Part shown: one piece after another, positions 62,801 through 64,000 of the stretch | Position numbering within the stretch: the first letter of the stretch is position 1 | How the letters are laid out: each line of letters opens with the position of its first letter | Source of the DNA: Ophiostoma sp. CBS 140.51 | Lineage: Eukaryota > Ascomycota > Sordariomycetes > Ophiostomatales > Ophiostomataceae | DNA: 64,000 nucleotides | Direction: 5' to 3' | Assembly: GCA_029298735.1 (NCBI GenBank) | Contig: JANSLP010000090.1 | Location: forward strand, 41,662-105,661 | The notes under the pieces: generated by a model | Told to the model about the DNA's origin: nothing | What the model saw: the letters and a program-made list of their open reading frames with translations, nothing else | Database searches by the model: none | Translations under genes and position numbers: made by a program

Positions 62801-64000
62801 TTGTTTGTGCCCGGAAGCTCCTGCCATGTCTGTTACGAGGCGACGAAATATCTGCCAGCAAAGGAAGGCGCAGTGGACATGACAAGAACATTTGAAATTC
62901 TTCGAGAGAAAAACATGAAAAAGACTTGGCAAGAGAAAACGATGATGGTGCGCCCCTGCTGGATGCGTCGGTGACTGTCCGATACTGCCAATGCCACGCG
63001 CGCACACGAGTCAGACAAAATAAAGATCAAGGGCAGCGGGTCTCAGATGAAGTCTAGATTTACAACTCGGGTTCGAGATTTGAACGCTCTAAAAATCTCC
63101 TGATTCGGGTATGCCTAACCGGTTCCCTCGTTATCGCACACTTGTAAGTGACGGTTGTCTGTTGGTGCAGTGACAAGCAGTTGGCCGTCAGTCATTCAAA
63201 GGCAAGGTGGCGTCGCGCCTACAAATGGGAAGGCACGGATTGGCGAGACGGGCGAGACGGACGAGTCTGCTTTTCAAACTTTCTCACGCCGTTTCAGGAC
63301 CAGGAACATCGTCGGCCGTAGCTTCCACATACGAGCGAACTAGCCTACGTACGATTCACGGGGAAGTGACGAACGGTAAGTATCTTAAAACTACGAGGTA
63401 GAGAAGGAAAGAGCCGCCGAAAGTGGAAGGAACGGCTGCCCGAGTGTATCTTACGTTCTAGTACTGCTCGGGATGGCCGCCTGTGACAGAGGAATACGAC
63501 TTTTTTTGGTTTGGTTTTTTTGCTGCAGAGTGGCTCGTGCTTTACGTCTTTTCGGCGCGTTTTTCGTCCTTGACCGATGCTCTCTTTTTACAATCTTACT
63601 TTTCTGCTCAGTGTTGTGTGAAGTCGATTTGTGCGTGAATTGTGGCTGCAAGTGTTTCGCGTCGTCCTTCCTGATCGTCGTTCCAGAAGAAAATTTTCTT
63701 CTCTTCTTTTCCTCGTCTCGTCTTGTCTCCTTGGCTTTTTTTTCTCCGACTGTTCCTTCCCTCCTCTGAGCTGGAGCCCATTTACGTCACAGGTAATTTT
63801 GCGTTTCGGAAGGAGGGGTGGGGTTCGTTGGTTGCGCGCGGCAGCCACGACTGGGGCCAAGACCAAAGCCGTGAGCCGGGCAGGAGGTACTCGTGCCACG
63901 CCCCCACTTTTTATGGTCACTCGAAAAACTCGCACCAACAAGTTGGTGCTGGACACCATTTGGGCCGGACACCGTTTGGGCCACCGAATTCAAAAAAAGA
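59847..64000. other. 4.1-kb region upstream of the arrestin gene, no recognisable gene
   Basis: The region is GA-rich on the plus strand in several blocks (59930-60010, 60590-60725, 61680-61815), consistent with minus-strand promoter or leader DNA for the arrestin gene. A strong minus-strand splice donor (ACAAAG|GTAAGT) sits at 61082, suggesting a spliced leader. A 10-bp-period repeat lies at 62631-62694. A plus-strand T/C tract (63480-63780) near the window end could precede a gene beyond it. ORFs are short and lack domain character. Confidence 0.45.
62631..62694 (+). repeat. Decayed 10-bp-period repeat (AGATTG-NNNN)
   Basis: AGATTG or a near match starts at 62631, 62642, 62652 (CGATTG), 62662, 62672 (AGATAT), 62682 (AGATTA) and 62689, so spacing is almost exactly 10 bp over six units. 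Confidence 0.65.

Noticed and set aside
63040..63110. Second B-box-like sequence (GGTTCGAGATT)
   Set aside because: The T-stem does not pair and no cloverleaf forms.
63930..63985. Direct repeat ACACCATTTGGGCC / ACACCGTTTGGGCC at the window end
   Set aside because: Only two copies are present and they are cut off by the window edge, so no element can be defined.

Overview
The window is nuclear DNA of a filamentous ascomycete (Pezizomycotina). The evidence is short spliceosomal introns (about 46-56 bp, with one of 167 bp) that carry GTRNGT donors and GCTAAC-type branch points. The gene set also fits: scytalone dehydratase, Gcn5, a BRE4/FUSC-type transporter, an alpha-arrestin, an ABCG half-transporter and GPI-type wall proteins. 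Genes are intron-poor and intergenic distances are long (0.3-4 kb). A sordariomycete is my best guess, possibly Ophiostomatales-like, but no taxonomic marker is present. I recognise no rRNA or tRNA gene, no transposase, no CRISPR array and no complete mobile element.

Layout. 0-7 kb: a mitochondrial PP2C phosphatase and a large BRE4-like membrane protein, both minus strand. 7-18.5 kb: a three-exon cyanovirin-like secreted protein (-), a DUF2293 protein (+), scytalone dehydratase of DHN-melanin synthesis (+), and a secreted single-pass membrane protein (+). 18.7-25 kb: a PPPDE-PUL protein (-) and a GPI-type purple-acid-phosphatase-like enzyme with a very long Ser/Ala and Gly/Ser stalk (-). 28-41.3 kb: a cytosolic GH106-like glycosidase (-), an MFS sugar transporter (-) and a secreted CBM32-tipped hydrolase-like protein (+). 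42-50.4 kb: a four-helix membrane protein (+), an 80-residue membrane microprotein (+), a SnoaL-like protein (-), a secreted histidine phosphatase (-) and Gcn5 (+). 50.7-60 kb: an ABCG half-transporter (-), a proline-rich surface protein (+) and an alpha-arrestin (-). 60-64 kb: no recognisable gene.

How the genes fit together. Most are independent housekeeping or cell-surface genes. The one stretch that reads as a functional group is 28-41 kb, where secreted, membrane and cytosolic carbohydrate genes lie next to each other. It could be a small glycan-use locus. Other points of note are the regularly placed cysteine motif in the phosphatase stalk, the repeat-built intron of scytalone dehydratase, a decayed 10-bp-period repeat at 62.6 kb, a hairpin/repeat cluster at 53.6-53.9 kb, and several pyrimidine-rich promoter-like tracts with no gene attached.
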